A stretch of DNA of 64,000 nt from CANHVK01 sp046304235. Its GTDB lineage: Bacteria; Bacteroidota; Bacteroidia; Flavobacteriales_D; Crocinitomicaceae. Shown here in pieces: positions 40,095-49,690 of this stretch (within the stretch, counting starts at the first letter, position 1; the number at the start of each line of letters is the position of its first letter). The translations under genes were made by a program, and so were the position numbers. The notes beneath the pieces were generated by a model. That model did no database searches, was not told the origin of the DNA, and saw only the letters and a list, made by a program, of their open reading frames with translations. The DNA is taken from the NCBI GenBank assembly GCA_046304235.1, contig JBKCEW010000149.1, positions 6,603 through 70,602 on the forward strand, read 5' to 3'.

Positions 40095-41630
40095 ATGATA
40101 TTACTTTCTGACAAAACGAAAACGAATACTTTTTTAGCAGGTATCGTTTTTTTATTTGTCGGACTAACATTTAGTAAAGCAATTACTTCATTAGTTACTG
40201 TTTATTTTTTGGTGTTGTTTTTAATTCAAAAAGATTCTAAGTATCCATTTGCTTCACTTAAAAAAAATAAATCTTTACGCGTTTTTCTTTTATTAGTAAC
40301 TTGGATGATTATAAGTTTATTGTGGTCTGATGATAAAAAAGCGGGCATTCAATCGCTTGGTGCTAATTTAAACTTCTTTATTTGGCCGATTTTAATGGTT
40401 TTGTTTTCGGAGCAAGTAAAACGTTTTCAAAAATATATTTTTTCGATATTTGCCTTGATTGTAACCTTGATAGCAATCATACAATTTATTGTTTTTCAAA
40501 GTAAAGAAGGTCAACTAGAAATTAGAGAAATGGCTTTACATGTTTCTCATATTCGCTTTGCTTTGATGATTATTATTTCTTTTCTTATATGTATCTATTT
40601 CGTTATAAATGAGCAAAAAACGACATTGAAATTTTCATGGATATTGATTTCTATTTGGCTTTTATTTTACACCTATTATTCGCAAGTACTGTCTGGGATA
40701 CTTGGTCTTTTGGGTGGGGGAATTGGAATAATAGTTTTTCTTTTATTCAATAAATCTAATTATTTACAAAAAGGAGTCGCTATTCTATCACTTATTCTTG
40801 GTTTGCTCTCAATATATTGGTTATCAATAGATATTACTAGTTTTGAAAATCAGCCTTCACAACAAAAGTTAGTAACAGATACTCAATTAGGGAATAAATA
40901 TGAACATAAAATGCATTCTAAAATCACAGAAAATGGACATTTTTTAGATTTATATTATTGTGAAAAAGAAGTAGATAGTGTTTGGAAATTACGTTCAACG
41001 AAATCCCTTGAATCATTAAGTCCAAGAGGATATCAATATAAGTTTGTATTAAAGAGATATATGACTTCTAAAGGGTTAAGAAAAGACGCACATGGTGTTA
41101 GGGCTTTAACAAAAAATGATATTAAAAATATTGAAAACGGTATTCCAACAATTGTGGAACTACAAACCGGTTTTCAGGCTAGATACAATCAATTAAAATA
41201 TGAGTTCTCTGGTAATTTAGATCCTAATGGTCACAGTATTTTACAACGATTAGAATTTTGGAAAGCTAGCAAATTAATCATTAAAGAAAATTGGATTTTA
41301 GGTGTAGGCTTGGGGAGTAGCAAAGATACTTTTTTAAAAACTTATAGAAAAATGAATTCAAAGTTACTGATTGAAAATCAATGGGAAAGTCATAATCAGT
41401 TTTTAAGTGTTTGGGTTTCATATGGAATAATAGGTTTATTATTGTTTATTTTTTGGTTGTTCTCTATTTTTCAAAACTTAGTTCGCAAGCATTGGTTAAA
41501 TCTTGCCATTTTCTTTGTTTTACTATTTTCTTTTTTAGTGGAAGATACTTTAGGTACTTTAACAGGTATGACTTTATTTGGATTTTTCGCTGGCATTTTC
41601 CAGAATAAAATTTCTACAAATCAAGACTAA
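40095..41630 (+). CDS. O-antigen ligase family protein (first copy)
   Basis: 511 residues with about ten membrane spans and an unusually long periplasmic region (about 255-390). WaaL/Wzy-type features: an Arg-rich loop, SGNLDPNGHSILQRLEFWKA near 374, LGVGLGSSKDTFLKTYRKM near 405 and ENQWESHNQFLSVWVSYG near 425 with the conserved His. It would transfer polymer from a lipid carrier to lipid A-core or another acceptor at the periplasmic face. It follows the protease by 26 bases and overlaps the DUF5686 gene by one base (TAATG). Confidence 0.85.
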   Translation: MILLSDKTKTNTFLAGIVFLFVGLTFSKAITSLVTVYFLVLFLIQKDSKYPFASLKKNKSLRVFLLLVTWMIISLLWSDDKKAGIQSLGANLNFFIWPILMVLFSEQVKRFQKYIFSIFALIVTLIAIIQFIVFQSKEGQLEIREMALHVSHIRFALMIIISFLICIYFVINEQKTTLKFSWILISIWLLFYTYYSQVLSGILGLLGGGIGIIVFLLFNKSNYLQKGVAILSLILGLLSIYWLSIDITSFENQPSQQKLVTDTQLGNKYEHKMHSKITENGHFLDLYYCEKEVDSVWKLRSTKSLESLSPRGYQYKFVLKRYMTSKGLRKDAHGVRALTKNDIKNIENGIPTIVELQTGFQARYNQLKYEFSGNLDPNGHSILQRLEFWKASKLIIKENWILGVGLGSSKDTFLKTYRKMNSKLLIENQWESHNQFLSVWVSYGIIGLLLFIFWLFSIFQNLVRKHWLNLAIFFVLLFSFLVEDTLGTLTGMTLFGFFAGIFQNKISTNQD

Positions 41631-43885
41631 TGATTCGTTTTTTTCTACTTTTTCTGCTTCTCCTCTTGATTAACGAAAATTCTATTTGTCAGAAGGATAG
41701 CGTTTTACAATTTAAAGATATTGTCATTAAGAAAAAAACGAAACGAGATTGGGGCAAAGAAATTATACGAAAAGCAATTGAACGAAGACAAGAAATAGAA
41801 AAAAAATATAGCAATTTTGAAGTAGATATTTATAGTATTTCCAAAATTGATAAAGAAAAAAAAGATTCTCTTGAAACTTTTTTTGTTCGTGAATCTCAGA
41901 TGGAGTGGAAGTCCAAAAGTTATTTCGAATTACGAAATACAAAAGATGTATATCAAGTTTACAATGACTATGGATCGTCAGGCAGAGTAGAGTTACACGG
42001 TAACCCCAATGTAGGTACGTCTACTGATTTTTTTGGTGGTGGAAGATTGGCGCCCCGTTTGGCAATAGATGAGAATCCTTACATTTTTGTCAAAGGGATT
42101 AAGGAAGCCTTTTTTAATCTTTATCAAAATTACATTGAAGCATCACACTTATGCGCTAAACCCATTGTTTCTCCTATTGCAGACAATGCTTTTTTATACT
42201 ATCGTTTTGATTTAGTGAATACTAAATTAGATCCTGATTTTGGAGTTGTTAATGAAATCAAAGTAACACCGATTTTTGATTATGAGCCATTATTAAAAGG
42301 AACCATTTGGATAGATGAATCAAATTCGAATGTGGTTCGTTTTACAGGTTCTATCAATGGAAATTCACTCTTATTTATAAAGTCATTAACTATTGATATA
42401 GAATACACAAAGTCAAGTGAATTATTTATACCTAAAAAATTTAATTACGATTTTACAAGCATTGATAATCGCAAAATGCTCCTCGGGAATACCTCGGTTT
42501 ATTTTACAAATTATCAATTTTTTGATATTCCAAAAGGTGTCAATTTTTGGAAAGAAACAAAAGTATTTGATTTAAAACCTTTGGATACAAATTTCAGACC
42601 TGCTGATTTGAAAGTAGAAGACGAAAAATTTGTTCGTTCTATGGATAGTATTCGTTCATATAAAAGTTCAAAAGAATACCTTGATAAACAAGATGATAGC
42701 ATCAATAAGATTTATTGGTTAGATGTTTTATGGAATGGGGTATCCTTTAGAAATTCATTTTCTAAACAGCGTATTTGGTTTGGTGGATTGATTTCGCAAG
42801 TTGTGCCTTTTGGAGTCGGGGGATACCGTCATCGATTGAATGTGTTTTACGATAAAGAATTTCAAAATGGTAATAAAATCACCTTGCAACCAACGGTAGA
42901 TTACGGTTTTTATAATAAAGATTTAAAAGGGGAACTAGCATTAGCCTATGATTTTGATCAATTAAAGTTGAGACGTATTACCTTTTTAGCAGGTGATATT
43001 TATGATTTTGTGAATTCATTTCAAAATATTGCGGGTGCTTTTGGTCCTTCGAATCGTGTTCGTAATCAAAAAGTTGGTTTTTCTTATCGTTCGGAATTGG
43101 TTAATGGCTTGTTTGTTAAATATTCGTTTGATTTTTCGAATCGCATGTCTATAACAAACGTTCAATATCCCGAATGGGTCAATTATTTTGGGATGTTTTC
43201 AAAACCTTTGCCTTTTGACAATTACAAAGTTTCGATTTTAGGTGTTGAAGTGGAATATCAACCTTTTCAGAAATATATAATTAAAGAGCAAAAGAAGATA
43301 TTATTGGATTCGAAATGGCCTTTGTTTGGTTTGAAATATATAACTGGGGTTCCTAGTTTGTTTGGGGGACAGTCAAATTATGGATATTTGGAGGCAAAAA
43401 TAACGCAACAGGCAAAATTAGCCGCCTTGGGTAATTATCAATTTCGTTTAGTTGGAGGACAGTTTTTATATAAAAAAGATTTAAGATTAATAGAATATAA
43501 ATATTTTAGAACTTCTGATATTTGGTTTTTATCCAATCCAGTGACATCGATGCAGATGTTAGACACTCTTTTAAGTACTACAAATTCATATTTCCAAGCA
43601 AATTTTATTCACCACTTTGAAGGGTATTTTTTGAATAAAGTTTGGCTATTAAATCGTTTAAAATTAGAAGAAACTGTAGGTGCAGCATTTTTAACTTTAC
43701 CACAAAATAATTATGCTTTAGTTGAAGTTTTTGCAGGAATTGAACGAAAAGTGAAGATTTCTAAATATTTATGGAAATTTGGTTTGTTTTGGACATCAAG
43801 TATTTCTTCCAATCGATTGGGGGCATCACATTTGAAGATTGGAATTAATTTTTACGATACATTCCATAAACAATGGTTATATTAG
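41630..43885 (+). CDS. DUF5686-family outer-membrane protein
   Basis: 751 residues with a signal peptide (MIRFFLLFLLLLLINENSIC then QK). The DUF5686 N-terminal region follows directly (IIRKAIERRQEIEKKYSNFE, FELRNTKDVYQVYNDYG, ENPYIFVKGIKEAFFNLYQNY), without the usual carboxypeptidase-like domain of many relatives. The second half is aromatic and strand-rich, ending FYDTFHKQWLY, which suggests a beta-barrel. Probably an outer-membrane protein of unknown role. Coupled to the O-antigen ligase gene. Confidence 0.85.
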   Translation: MIRFFLLFLLLLLINENSICQKDSVLQFKDIVIKKKTKRDWGKEIIRKAIERRQEIEKKYSNFEVDIYSISKIDKEKKDSLETFFVRESQMEWKSKSYFELRNTKDVYQVYNDYGSSGRVELHGNPNVGTSTDFFGGGRLAPRLAIDENPYIFVKGIKEAFFNLYQNYIEASHLCAKPIVSPIADNAFLYYRFDLVNTKLDPDFGVVNEIKVTPIFDYEPLLKGTIWIDESNSNVVRFTGSINGNSLLFIKSLTIDIEYTKSSELFIPKKFNYDFTSIDNRKMLLGNTSVYFTNYQFFDIPKGVNFWKETKVFDLKPLDTNFRPADLKVEDEKFVRSMDSIRSYKSSKEYLDKQDDSINKIYWLDVLWNGVSFRNSFSKQRIWFGGLISQVVPFGVGGYRHRLNVFYDKEFQNGNKITLQPTVDYGFYNKDLKGELALAYDFDQLKLRRITFLAGDIYDFVNSFQNIAGAFGPSNRVRNQKVGFSYRSELVNGLFVKYSFDFSNRMSITNVQYPEWVNYFGMFSKPLPFDNYKVSILGVEVEYQPFQKYIIKEQKKILLDSKWPLFGLKYITGVPSLFGGQSNYGYLEAKITQQAKLAALGNYQFRLVGGQFLYKKDLRLIEYKYFRTSDIWFLSNPVTSMQMLDTLLSTTNSYFQANFIHHFEGYFLNKVWLLNRLKLEETVGAAFLTLPQNNYALVEVFAGIERKVKISKYLWKFGLFWTSSISSNRLGASHLKIGINFYDTFHKQWLY

Positions 43886-43912
43886 TTTTAATCTATTTAT
43901 AGTTGTTAATAA

Positions 43913-44653
43913 ATGAGCAAATTAAATATCGTGGGTATCATTCCAGCCCGTTATAATTCATCACGCTTTCCAGGGAAACCTTTAATCGATTTAAATGGTA
44001 AAACAATGATTCAACGTGTATATGAAGGGGTTCAAAAGTCACAACTATTAACTGATGTCATTGTAGCAACAGATGACCAACGTATATATAATGAGGTTGT
44101 TCGATTTGGAGGAAAAGTAGAAATGACAAGTTCTGATCATCCATCTGGAACAGATCGTTGTGGAGAAGTAGCCGAAACAATAAATAATATCGATGTAATA
44201 ATTAATATTCAAGGAGACGAACCGTTGGTTGATTATAGGCAAATTGATCAATTAGCTCAAGCTTTTTTAGACGATTCTGTAACGATTGCAACATTGGGAA
44301 ACAAAGACATTTCTTTGGAAGACATTAACAATACGAATCGTATCAAAATAGTATTAGATCATCAACAAAATGCGTTGTATTTTTCTCGTTCTGCAATTCC
44401 TAATTATGCGAATGCTGGAAGTGAACCTTTGAAAAATTATCCTTTTTTAAGACACATTGGTTTGTATGGTTATCGAGCAGACACCTTACAAGAATTGGTT
44501 AAATTGGCTCCTACACCTTTGGAAAAAACAGAATCTTTGGAGCAATTACGTTGGTTATATTATGGATATAAGATAAGAGTAGTTGAAACGAATATTGAAA
44601 CCCCAAATATCGATGTGCCAGCAGATGTGGAAAAGGTACTTACGCATTTGTAA
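43913..44653 (+). CDS. kdsB: 3-deoxy-manno-octulosonate cytidylyltransferase
   Basis: Activates Kdo with CTP to CMP-Kdo for lipopolysaccharide inner core. 246 residues: IPARYNSSRFPGKPLIDLNG near 9 (nucleotide-binding), VATDDQRIYNEV, TSSDHPSGTDRCGEV near 71, INIQGDEPLVDYRQI near 98, YFSRSAIPN near 155 and HIGLYGYRADTLQ near 186. All key motifs are intact. Cytosolic. It lies 27 bases after the DUF5686 gene, probably the last gene of the rnpA-S41-ligase-DUF5686 run. Confidence 0.97.
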   Translation: MSKLNIVGIIPARYNSSRFPGKPLIDLNGKTMIQRVYEGVQKSQLLTDVIVATDDQRIYNEVVRFGGKVEMTSSDHPSGTDRCGEVAETINNIDVIINIQGDEPLVDYRQIDQLAQAFLDDSVTIATLGNKDISLEDINNTNRIKIVLDHQQNALYFSRSAIPNYANAGSEPLKNYPFLRHIGLYGYRADTLQELVKLAPTPLEKTESLEQLRWLYYGYKIRVVETNIETPNIDVPADVEKVLTHL

Positions 44654-44682
44654 CCTTTTTATCTCTTTTTCGTTATTGATTA

Positions 44683-44715
44683 TTTGATAACCTATCTTTT
44701 TTTGGTTTAACTTTG
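44683..44715 (+). promoter_or_regulatory. Complete promoter abutting the HU/SPOR gene
   Basis: TTTG (44683-44686), 21 bases, TAACTTTG (44708-44715): an exact -33/-7 Bacteroidota promoter. The box ends five bases before the ATG at 44721, so the transcript should be leaderless or have a leader of one or two bases. Confidence 0.65.
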
Positions 44716-44720
44716 CTATA

Positions 44721-45938
44721 ATGACCCTTGAAAATCTGATATCTGAATTATTACTTCGACACAATTGCGTTGTAATTCCTTCATTTGGAGGATTTGTAGC
44801 TGGACAAGTACCTGCTCATTTTGATACAGATAAAGGAGTAATCTTACCGCCTAGAAAATCACTTTTATTTAATAAACAGCTGATTAGTAACGATGGTTTA
44901 CTGATTGCTACTTATGCAAAACACAATCATTTAAATTACGATGTTGCAGAATTTTTCATTCGTGACACAGTTAAAAAGTGGCAAGAAAAATTGGCAAAAG
45001 GGGAACGAGTTACTATTGAAAATGTTGGCTTCCTTTATTTAGATGCTGAGAAAAATATTGGTTTTGAACAAGACCGTTACAGTAATTTATTGTTAGCTTC
45101 TTATGGTCTTGCAAATGTTCATTTTATACCTGAAACAGACATTCAGTTTGTCGTAAATGAAAAAACAGGTCGTATAAGTATTGATGAACCAATCGAAGTT
45201 AAGCCGATTACTCCAATTCAACCTATTGTTGAACCAATTATAGAAGAAATTCAAGTTGAAGAGAAAGAAGAGTTAGCTCCAATCATTGAATTACATCCTA
45301 AAAAGAAGGCTTGGAAATACATTGCAGCAGCAGTTTTATTACCTATTGCTTTTTATAGTTATTGGATACCTGCTAAATCAGATGTATTACAATCGGGTTT
45401 AATTTCATTTCGAGATTTTAATCCTGCTTCGCCTCAAAATCAAGGTAATTATAGGCCTAATACGATTGATTTTATAGTTCCTAAAGTGGAACAATTAGAG
45501 TCTATTGAAAAATTGACTTCTACATTACCAGAGGATGTAGATGTTTTTGCTTTTTATTATCAAAACGATATAATTATTCCTGTTCGTATTCGCGAGGAAA
45601 TCAAGGAAGAACTAATAAAAGAAACTACAAATAAACCGAATGTAGTAGTTACAACTCCTAAAAAAGTTGTAGTAAAACCAAATGAATCAGAAACTAAAAA
45701 AGAGCCTCTTTTGGCACCTTCAAATAAACACCTTATTGTTGGTTGTTTTTCAACCGTAAATAATGCTAACAAATTAGTTAGTAAGTTGAAATCAAAAGGG
45801 TTCGATGCTTATATAGTAGATGAAGTAAATGGTTTACACAGAGTAAGTGCGTTGAATTCATCAAACGATAGTGCTTTATTAAGTACTACTAAACGTTTGA
45901 ATGGCTTACAAATTTCTACTTGGATTCTTAAAAAGTAA
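44721..45938 (+). CDS. HU-CCDC81-like and SPOR-domain membrane protein
   Basis: 405 residues. The N-terminal half holds a tandem HU-CCDC81-type region (MTLENLISELLLRHNCVVIP, SFGGFVAGQVPAHFD, FIRDTVKKWQEKLAKGERVT) in the cytosol. Then a Pro/Glu linker, a single membrane span (KAWKYIAAAVLLPIAFYSYW) and a C-terminal periplasmic SPOR domain (about 338-405, HLIVGCFSTVNNANKLVSKL, GLHRVSALN). SPOR domains bind denuded septal peptidoglycan, so a division or cell-wall role is likely; the cytosolic part may bind DNA or protein. This architecture is typical of Bacteroidota. Confidence 0.88.
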   Translation: MTLENLISELLLRHNCVVIPSFGGFVAGQVPAHFDTDKGVILPPRKSLLFNKQLISNDGLLIATYAKHNHLNYDVAEFFIRDTVKKWQEKLAKGERVTIENVGFLYLDAEKNIGFEQDRYSNLLLASYGLANVHFIPETDIQFVVNEKTGRISIDEPIEVKPITPIQPIVEPIIEEIQVEEKEELAPIIELHPKKKAWKYIAAAVLLPIAFYSYWIPAKSDVLQSGLISFRDFNPASPQNQGNYRPNTIDFIVPKVEQLESIEKLTSTLPEDVDVFAFYYQNDIIIPVRIREEIKEELIKETTNKPNVVVTTPKKVVVKPNESETKKEPLLAPSNKHLIVGCFSTVNNANKLVSKLKSKGFDAYIVDEVNGLHRVSALNSSNDSALLSTTKRLNGLQISTWILKK

Positions 45939-46025
45939 ATTTTCATTTTGTATATTTACAACTAAATTTTTAATCTTACGGCAGATTAAAATGTATTTAA
46001 ATAGTTGTTTAATAAATAAATAGAA

Positions 46026-47252
46026 ATGAAAAAAATCTTATTATCTGTTGGATTAATTTGCTACTCTTTTTCTTTTTTCGCACAGGATACTATTAAGAAT
46101 TCTGAAAAAAGTAAATATAGCTTTACTAAAGTAGTTCATTTAGATGCAACACCTGTTCAAAATCAAGGCTATGCAGGTACTTGTTGGTCATTTTCAGGTT
46201 TATCTTTTTTCGAATCAGAATTGATTAGAATGGGGTATAAACCTTCTAATGTACCAGTATTATCAGAAATGTATGTTGTAAGAAAAGCTTATGAAGAGAA
46301 AGCAGACAAATACATTCGTATGGATGGAAAAGCTAACTTCGGACAAGGAGGTGGTTTCGTAGATATTCCATATGTAATTAACAAATATGGTATTGTTCCA
46401 GAGGAAGCTTACAAAGGATTAAACTACGGCAAAGAAAAACACGATCACAACGAATTATTTGCTGTATTAGATGGTGCAGTCCAAGGGATGTTAAAACATA
46501 CTAAAGAAATGCTTGAACAACAAGAATCAGTAGGAATCACTAAAACTTGGAAATCAGCTATTGCAGGAATTTTAGATGCTTACTTTGGAAAAACTCCTGA
46601 AAAGTTCACCTATAATGGTAAAGAGTATACTCCTAAATCTTATGCAAAAGAATTAGGTTTTAATATGGATAATTATGTATCGATTACTTCATATATGAAT
46701 GAACCATTATATAAGCCTACTCAATTGGCTATTCCAGATAATTGGTTATGGGAAAGTTCTTACAATGTATCATTAGATGATTTGTTTTCAATTGCAGAAC
46801 ATGCGTTGAATAATGGATATACCATTGCTTGGGGATCTGATGTTTCTGAAAAAGGATTTAGTTTTAGAGATGGGTTAGCGATTGTTCCAGAAGATGAAGA
46901 ATCAATTGCAGTAAAAGGGAGAGACAATAAAAATTTCTCTGATGCTGGTGCAGATAAAAATTCAAATGCATTTTTAACGCCAATGAAAGAGAAAAAAATC
47001 ACTCCTGAGATGCGTCAAGATGCTTATGATATGAAGTTAACAACAGATGATCACGGGATGCATATTGTTGGTTTATATAAAGATCAAAACGGAGGAAAGT
47101 ACTTCTTAGTTAAAAATTCATGGGGAACAGATCGTAATTTCCCTAAAGGATATTTCTACGCTTCAGAGGCATTTTTTAAATTTAAAACAATGAATTATTA
47201 CTTGCACAAAGATGCTTTACCAAAAGATATTCGCAAGAAATTAAATTTATAA
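46026..47252 (+). CDS. C1-family papain-like peptidase (bleomycin hydrolase/PepC type)
   Basis: 408 residues with a signal peptide (MKKILLSVGLICYSFSFFAQ). Catalytic Cys in VQNQGYAGTCWSFSGLSFFE near 54, His in DDHGMHIVGLYKDQ near 352 and Asn in YFLVKNSWGTDRNFPKGYF near 372; QGGGFVDIPYVINKYGIVPE is the usual PepC segment. An exported aminopeptidase or endopeptidase is expected, unlike the cytosolic enzyme of other bacteria. The leader is about 65 bases, with a TATATTTA box at 45951. A BlaI-type regulator follows 18 bases later. Confidence 0.92.
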   Translation: MKKILLSVGLICYSFSFFAQDTIKNSEKSKYSFTKVVHLDATPVQNQGYAGTCWSFSGLSFFESELIRMGYKPSNVPVLSEMYVVRKAYEEKADKYIRMDGKANFGQGGGFVDIPYVINKYGIVPEEAYKGLNYGKEKHDHNELFAVLDGAVQGMLKHTKEMLEQQESVGITKTWKSAIAGILDAYFGKTPEKFTYNGKEYTPKSYAKELGFNMDNYVSITSYMNEPLYKPTQLAIPDNWLWESSYNVSLDDLFSIAEHALNNGYTIAWGSDVSEKGFSFRDGLAIVPEDEESIAVKGRDNKNFSDAGADKNSNAFLTPMKEKKITPEMRQDAYDMKLTTDDHGMHIVGLYKDQNGGKYFLVKNSWGTDRNFPKGYFYASEAFFKFKTMNYYLHKDALPKDIRKKLNL

Positions 47253-47270
47253 TCAACTAAACACACGACT

Positions 47271-47594
47271 ATGGAACGTTTAACACCCGCTGAAGAGCAA
47301 GTGATGTTAAAGTTGTGGAAATTAGAAAAGGCAACGGTGAAAGACATCGTTGCCTTATATTTACATCCTCAACCTGCTTATAATACAACTTCTACAATTG
47401 TTCGTATTCTTGAAAAAAAGAAGTTTATCAAACATAAAGCGGTTGGAAGGGGTCACATTTATTTGCCGAAAATTTCTAAAGAACAATACAGAGAGTTTCT
47501 AGCAGAACATTTGCTACATCAATATTTTGATGGTGAACGCAAAGAAATTGTAAGTTATTTTAATAGTAAGAGTTCGATTGATGAATTGTTGTGA
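47271..47594 (+). CDS. BlaI/MecI-family transcriptional regulator
   Basis: 107 residues of the penicillinase-repressor winged helix: LTPAEEQVMLKLWKLEKATV, YNTTSTIVRILEKKKFIKHK (recognition helix and wing) and GRGHIYLPKISKEQYREFLA, then a dimerisation tail a little shorter than usual. BlaI proteins repress by binding as dimers and are released when a BlaR1-type protease cuts them. No BlaR1/M56 sensor gene is next to it here; instead it follows the exported C1 peptidase, probably in the same transcript. Confidence 0.9.
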   Translation: MERLTPAEEQVMLKLWKLEKATVKDIVALYLHPQPAYNTTSTIVRILEKKKFIKHKAVGRGHIYLPKISKEQYREFLAEHLLHQYFDGERKEIVSYFNSKSSIDELL

Positions 47595-47678
47595 TAAAGT
47601 GAATAGGCAAGAGGCATTAGGCAAAAGAATGTCATTTGTTTTTAGTCACTAGTTTTATTAAACACTAATCATTCATAA

Positions 47679-48926
47679 TTAAGTATTATTTTTTACCAGT
47701 TCTATCACCGTAATCTCTGGTAATATCCCCACTCTTCCAGGGAAGCCTAAAAATCCGAATCCACGATTTACATAGATGTGTTGACCTGCTTTTTCGTAAA
47801 GTCCAGCCCATTGTTTGTAGATGTATTTTACTGGACTCCATTTAATTCCAGGGATTTCGATCCCAAATTGCATTCCGTGTGTATGTCCTGCCATCGTAAG
47901 GTGAATGTGTTTTTGGTGTGGTACCGTTTTTTCTTCCCAATGTGATGGGTCGTGAGAAAGTAAGATTTTAAATTCGTCGACGCCAATATTTTCAATCGCT
48001 TTATCTAAATCACCGTGTTTTACAAAACCACGTTTTCCCCAGTTTTCAACCCCTAATAAGGCAATTTTTTGCCCATCTTTTTCGATATGTACGCTTTCGT
48101 TTAATAATAATTTAAATCCGATTTGTTCGTGTACGTTTTTTAATGCTTGGAAATTACGTTGTTTTGCTTCTTCTGATGGCCATTGAACGTAATCACCATA
48201 ATCATGATTACCTAATATAGAATACTTCCCTAGAGGAGCTGTTAGTTCTGAAAAATGTCCAATCCAGTTATCCATTTCAGTCGCTAAGTTGTTTACCAAA
48301 TCCCCAGTGAACACAATCATGTCGCTATTTTGCGCATTCGCTAAATCAATACCTCGCTGTACAGCGATAGGATCATCAAAACTACCAGAGTGGATATCAG
48401 AAAGTTGTGTTATTTTAAAGCCATCAAAAGCATCAGGTAGATCTTTGAATGCAATTTTTATTTTGTGTACACGATAGTCGTATTTACCTTTTATCACTCC
48501 ATAGATTGTGCCAACAAAAGGAATAGCCGCTGCACCTAAAGCAAGTTGACTTACAAATTTTCTACGCGACCAATAATTTACATTATCAGCATCAACTGCA
48601 TTTCTCAATTTTTGGATTCCTAAATAGCCTCCGTGTAATAAACGAACAATATCTTCGATTAATAAAAAAGGGGAAGCGACAATTTTTGGTGCAAGGGAGA
48701 GAATTGCAAGCGCCATTAAATAACTTCCTCCTTTGGGAGGACCGCTTGCGAATTTCCCTGTTGCGCCTAAGTAGATTAATATCAACATAATTAATCCATC
48801 AAAAGCCCAATAAGCAATGTAAATGTATTGTGATTTAGATCCTGTATAGGCCGTTTTTACAGCTTGAAAAACATATAAATCAACTAATAACCAAATGGTA
48901 ATAAATATGAAAAATCGATAAATCAT
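47679..48926 (-). CDS. Membrane-anchored metallophosphoesterase (YkuE-like)
   Basis: 415 residues. Three or four N-terminal membrane spans (to about 110), then a Tat-like RRKFVSQLALGAAAIPFVG segment, then a calcineurin-type phosphoesterase: QLSDIHSGSFDD, VFTGDLVNN, YSILGNHDYGDYVQW, LLSHDPSHWEE and MAGHTHGMQFG, which supply the complete dinuclear metal site. Related enzymes dephosphorylate lipid-linked or nucleotide substrates at the envelope. The substrate is unknown. Monocistronic. Confidence 0.9.
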   Translation of the reverse strand: MIYRFFIFITIWLLVDLYVFQAVKTAYTGSKSQYIYIAYWAFDGLIMLILIYLGATGKFASGPPKGGSYLMALAILSLAPKIVASPFLLIEDIVRLLHGGYLGIQKLRNAVDADNVNYWSRRKFVSQLALGAAAIPFVGTIYGVIKGKYDYRVHKIKIAFKDLPDAFDGFKITQLSDIHSGSFDDPIAVQRGIDLANAQNSDMIVFTGDLVNNLATEMDNWIGHFSELTAPLGKYSILGNHDYGDYVQWPSEEAKQRNFQALKNVHEQIGFKLLLNESVHIEKDGQKIALLGVENWGKRGFVKHGDLDKAIENIGVDEFKILLSHDPSHWEEKTVPHQKHIHLTMAGHTHGMQFGIEIPGIKWSPVKYIYKQWAGLYEKAGQHIYVNRGFGFLGFPGRVGILPEITVIELVKNNT

Positions 48927-49046
48927 GGTTTAAATCTAAAAGTATAGTCCAAATTACTAAAACGTTTGAAATTCTGTTTTGTTTTGGATGTAAATTGATG
49001 AGAGAAATAAATTAAGTATTTGATATAAAAAAAATTAAATACCGAA

Positions 49047-49385
49047 TTATTTTGTTCTTATAATGTTAATTTCATTAGACAATATTGGAATGTTTTTTTG
49101 AATTATCCCCCAAATCATTTCTGGCTCTACAGAATCATATGCATGAGAAATAATATTTCGTAGACCAATGATATTTTTTGAAGAAGAAATTTCAATGGAT
49201 GAGTCAATTTCCAATATCTTACGAATGGCTTCCCCTATTATTTCCAAATCTCTTTCTATTGCACGCTGTAGGATTATATCAGATTTGAAGATTTCAAAAT
49301 TATTCTCTGATTTAATTTTGATTGATTCAATTTCATTTATCACACTTTCAATATCAAGTAGATATTTCAATACTTTATGCTGCAT
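49047..49385 (-). CDS. hepT: HepT-like ribonuclease toxin (DUF86)
   Basis: About 112 residues of the HEPN fold. IILQRAIERDLEIIGEAIRK and the active motif RNIISHAYDSVEPEMIW (R-x4-H-x-Y, HEPN RNase site) match HepT. In the established Shewanella system HepT is an RNase toxin whose Tyr is AMPylated by the MntA antitoxin. I start at Met 9 of the longest frame (MQHKVLKYLLDIES), which still overlaps mntA by 11 bases, a normal coupling for this pair. Confidence 0.85.
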   Translation of the reverse strand: MQHKVLKYLLDIESVINEIESIKIKSENNFEIFKSDIILQRAIERDLEIIGEAIRKILEIDSSIEISSSKNIIGLRNIISHAYDSVEPEMIWGIIQKNIPILSNEINIIRTK

Positions 49386-49683
49386 ATAAAACAATTTTAG
49401 ACCGCTCAATATCTTCGATAAGAATTTTATTTTTTAAAGATTTGATAGATATTAAGTCAACTTTTTTACCTACAATAGTTTCTAAATTTTCTAATAAATT
49501 AAAGTAATTATCAGCATAATCAAGTACGTCTATATCATCTGAAAACTGAACTAAAAAATCGACATCGCTACCTAAATGCATCGTACCTTTTGCCGCAGAA
49601 CCAAATAAAGCAATTGAAGTTACATGATGCAATTTGCAAAGAGATATTATTTCCGAGATTCTATTTTCAATTAACTCAAGCAT
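49375..49683 (-). CDS. mntA: MntA-like nucleotidyltransferase antitoxin
   Basis: 102 residues of the minimal nucleotidyltransferase family. Motif IALFGSAAKGTMHLGSDVDF (G-S-x10-D-x-D) is complete, and the later VGKKVDLIS supplies the third acidic residue. In the known pair it AMPylates HepT and neutralises it. Gene order (antitoxin first, overlapping toxin) matches MntA/HepT modules. A TAnnTTTG box lies seven bases before the ATG. Confidence 0.87.
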   Translation of the reverse strand: MLELIENRISEIISLCKLHHVTSIALFGSAAKGTMHLGSDVDFLVQFSDDIDVLDYADNYFNLLENLETIVGKKVDLISIKSLKNKILIEDIERSKIVLYAA

Positions 49684-49690
49684 AATAACT

